A stretch of DNA of 15,979 nt, taken from assembly GCA_963582255.1 (NCBI GenBank), contig CAUZRD010000032.1:1-15979 (forward strand). The letters are read 5' to 3'. A program made the position numbers and the translations under genes. This DNA is from CAUZRD01 sp963582255. GTDB lineage: Bacteria; Pseudomonadota; Alphaproteobacteria; Rhizobiales; TMED25. The notes beneath the pieces are model-generated. The model saw only the letters and a list, made by a program, of their open reading frames with translations. It searched no databases and was not told the origin of the DNA. This document shows positions 14,390 through 15,979 of this stretch, piece by piece (position 1 is the first letter of the stretch; every line of letters begins with the position of its first letter).

Positions 14390-15795
14390 CTAATCGTCCC
14401 GGCGGTCAGGTGCGTTTTATAGCGGATTGTTTCCATAACCTCACAAAGATTATTTTTCAAAGGAATAATGTTTTCATGCCCATCCCAATGGCCACGCGAC
14501 TGCGCTGGAATCTGCGGATCAACGCCAGCGGCGCGCTGGACAACGGAGGGGAATTTAGCCGCATGCGCAGTCGACAACACAACCATCGGCGTTGCCGGTT
14601 CTTGATGCAAGCGCGCCACAGCAAGCCCGACAGCCGTATGCGGGTCGACAACCATACCTGACACATCATATATATTTTTTATCATCAAAAGCGTTTCTTC
14701 CTCATCACATGACCCAGCATCAAAATCATCACAAAGCCGGGAGAGCACAGCCTCATCCAACTGATAACTGCCCTCCTTGGCCAATTTATTCATCAGCCCA
14801 CACACAATCTTCGAGTCCCTCCCGACAATATCAAAAATCAGCCGCTCAAAATTACTCGATATCTGAATATCCATCGACGGGCTCGTTGTCACATGCACGC
14901 TGCTAGTCTCATGATAGCCGCTACCCAATGTCCGCACTAGAATGTCATTACTATTAGTTGCTATGACAAGCCGCCCAATACCAAGTCCCATCCGCTTGGC
15001 GACATACCCGGCAAGAATATTTCCAAAATTTCCAGTTGGTACGGTGAAACTCACTTCACGATCAGGCGCTCCAAGTGCGACAGCGCTAGCAAAATAATAT
15101 ACCGTTTGAGCCATCACCCTCGCCCAATTGATCGAGTTTACCCCTGACAGCGACATCTCATCACGAAACCGGCTATCTTTGAAAAGAGCCTTCACCAACG
15201 TCTGACAGTCATCAAAGGTACCATCAATCTCAAGTGCACAAACATTCTCGGCTTTCGATGTTGTCATCATCCGACGCTGAACGTCCGATACCCTTCCTTT
15301 AGGAAACAAAACAAACAGATCAGCACACGCTCGTCCTGCAAAAGCCGCTACCGCCGCACCCCCCGTATCCCCAGAAGTCGCGCAGATCACATTTGAGCGA
15401 CGGCCACGCTCACCCAACGCCCGGTCCATCAACCGGGCAACAAGCTGCATGGCAAGGTCCTTAAATGCCAGAGTGGGCCCACAATGCAGGTCTAACATCC
15501 ACTGATTAATGCCACTCTGAACTAACGGGGCGATTGCCGGATGGCGAAAATCACGATAGGCATCATCAATCAGATTACCGAGCGGCTCATCGCCGAGCCA
15601 ACCGCCAATGAAAGGACTTATCACGGCAAGCGCCACTTGCTGATAGGTCTTTCCAGACAGAGCCTTAATCTGAGCTTTTGATAACTGTGGGTAGGTTTCG
15701 GGCACATATAGCCCGCCATCATGCGCCAGGCCGTTCAGCAAAGCATCCTCAAAACTGACAATAGGGGCAGCGCCACGCGTACTAAGATAGTTCAT
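14386..15795 (-). CDS. thrC: Threonine synthase
   Basis: 469-residue PLP enzyme that converts O-phosphohomoserine to threonine. The Schiff-base Lys is K112 in HCGPTLAFKDLAMQL. The PLP-binding stretches ATSGDTGGAA and VPTGNFGNILAGY are present, and the N-terminal YLSTRG start is typical of this long class of ThrC. The length matches the long (E. coli/yeast-like) type. ATG 15795 has TAGGAA a few bases upstream. It follows the SURF1-like gene by 40 bases and overlaps the M16 peptidase gene by four. Its substrate is made by ThrB, which is encoded in a separate operon at 5901-6869. Confidence 0.97.
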   Translation of the reverse strand: MNYLSTRGAAPIVSFEDALLNGLAHDGGLYVPETYPQLSKAQIKALSGKTYQQVALAVISPFIGGWLGDEPLGNLIDDAYRDFRHPAIAPLVQSGINQWMLDLHCGPTLAFKDLAMQLVARLMDRALGERGRRSNVICATSGDTGGAAVAAFAGRACADLFVLFPKGRVSDVQRRMMTTSKAENVCALEIDGTFDDCQTLVKALFKDSRFRDEMSLSGVNSINWARVMAQTVYYFASAVALGAPDREVSFTVPTGNFGNILAGYVAKRMGLGIGRLVIATNSNDILVRTLGSGYHETSSVHVTTSPSMDIQISSNFERLIFDIVGRDSKIVCGLMNKLAKEGSYQLDEAVLSRLCDDFDAGSCDEEETLLMIKNIYDVSGMVVDPHTAVGLAVARLHQEPATPMVVLSTAHAAKFPSVVQRAAGVDPQIPAQSRGHWDGHENIIPLKNNLCEVMETIRYKTHLTAGTIR

Positions 15796-15835
15796 AAATT
15801 CCTAGCTCTAAGAACAGCATCAACGCTACCGCAAT

Positions 15836-15979
15836 CTAGTTTTTATATGCACTGCCAATCCGACCTTGCGCATGATGAAACGCGACATAGATAACCATGA
15901 GTGCGCCGGCAAGTCCAAACCAGGTAAGTGCATAACCAAAATGCTCATTACGAAATGATAATTGTGTTTCACCACCTTG
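15836..15979 (-). CDS. SURF1-like protein, C-terminal end only (cut by window edge)
   Basis: The last 47 codons of a gene entering from the right edge. The translated end contains NEHFGYALTWFGLAGALM followed by a hydrophobic stretch, VIYVAFHH. This matches the second membrane helix of SURF1, the assembly factor for heme-copper cytochrome c oxidase: the family has N-x-H-x-x-Y-A-x-T-W at this place. A short basic tail ends at TAG 15838-15836. SURF1 next to thrC is a familiar alphaproteobacterial order, which supports the call. The N-terminus and the periplasmic domain lie outside the window. Confidence 0.8.
   Translation of the reverse strand, partial: QGGETQLSFRNEHFGYALTWFGLAGALMVIYVAFHHAQGRIGSAYKN

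Overview
The window looks like a chromosomal core region of a free-living alphaproteobacterium with moderate GC content (about half, judged by eye). The evidence is: a stand-alone Fo operon with the divergent b' subunit and no F1 genes attached; an ispH - thrB - rnhA run with the APH-fold homoserine kinase; and a SURF1 - thrC - M16 peptidase - GNAT - GGDEF/EAL run. A SAR116-like or Rhodospirillales-like marine lineage fits, but that placement is inference. I see no mobile element, tRNA, rRNA or CRISPR array.

Layout. Positions 80-2605 (+): atpI-atpB-atpE-atpF'-atpF, the membrane sector of ATP synthase. Positions 2670-3365 (+): a short-chain dehydrogenase-like protein whose catalytic Tyr is Phe. 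Positions 3378-4741 (-): a lipoprotein gene, a 280-base gap carrying a perfect inverted repeat, a stand-alone gcvH, and a possible 38-residue membrane peptide overlapping the end of gcvH. Positions 4921-7332 (+): ispH (probably starting at a TTG), thrB and rnhA, nearly contiguous. Positions 7398-8810 (-): a Prx5-type peroxiredoxin and an exported, free-standing DsbD alpha-like domain protein. Positions 8939-9544 (+): YqgE/AlgH. Positions 9585-15979 (-): the end of a SURF1-like gene, thrC, an M16 zinc peptidase, a RimJ/RimL-type acetyltransferase, and a large membrane sensor with a degenerate GGDEF and an intact EAL domain.

How the genes work together. The first block conducts protons for ATP synthesis. 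ThrB and ThrC are the last two steps of threonine synthesis but sit in two separate operons on opposite strands. The peroxiredoxin and DsbD-like genes form a small thiol-redox pair. The M16, GNAT and GGDEF/EAL genes follow thrC in one long minus-strand transcription unit that begins upstream of the window in cytochrome-oxidase assembly (SURF1).

Most of the window is ordinary core genome. The points most worth a second look are the possible tiny membrane protein after gcvH, the active-site substitutions in the SDR-like protein, the asymmetric GGDEF/EAL sensor, the gcvH leader inverted repeat, and the nested stem between atpE and atpF'. I did not find a convincing wholly new system.
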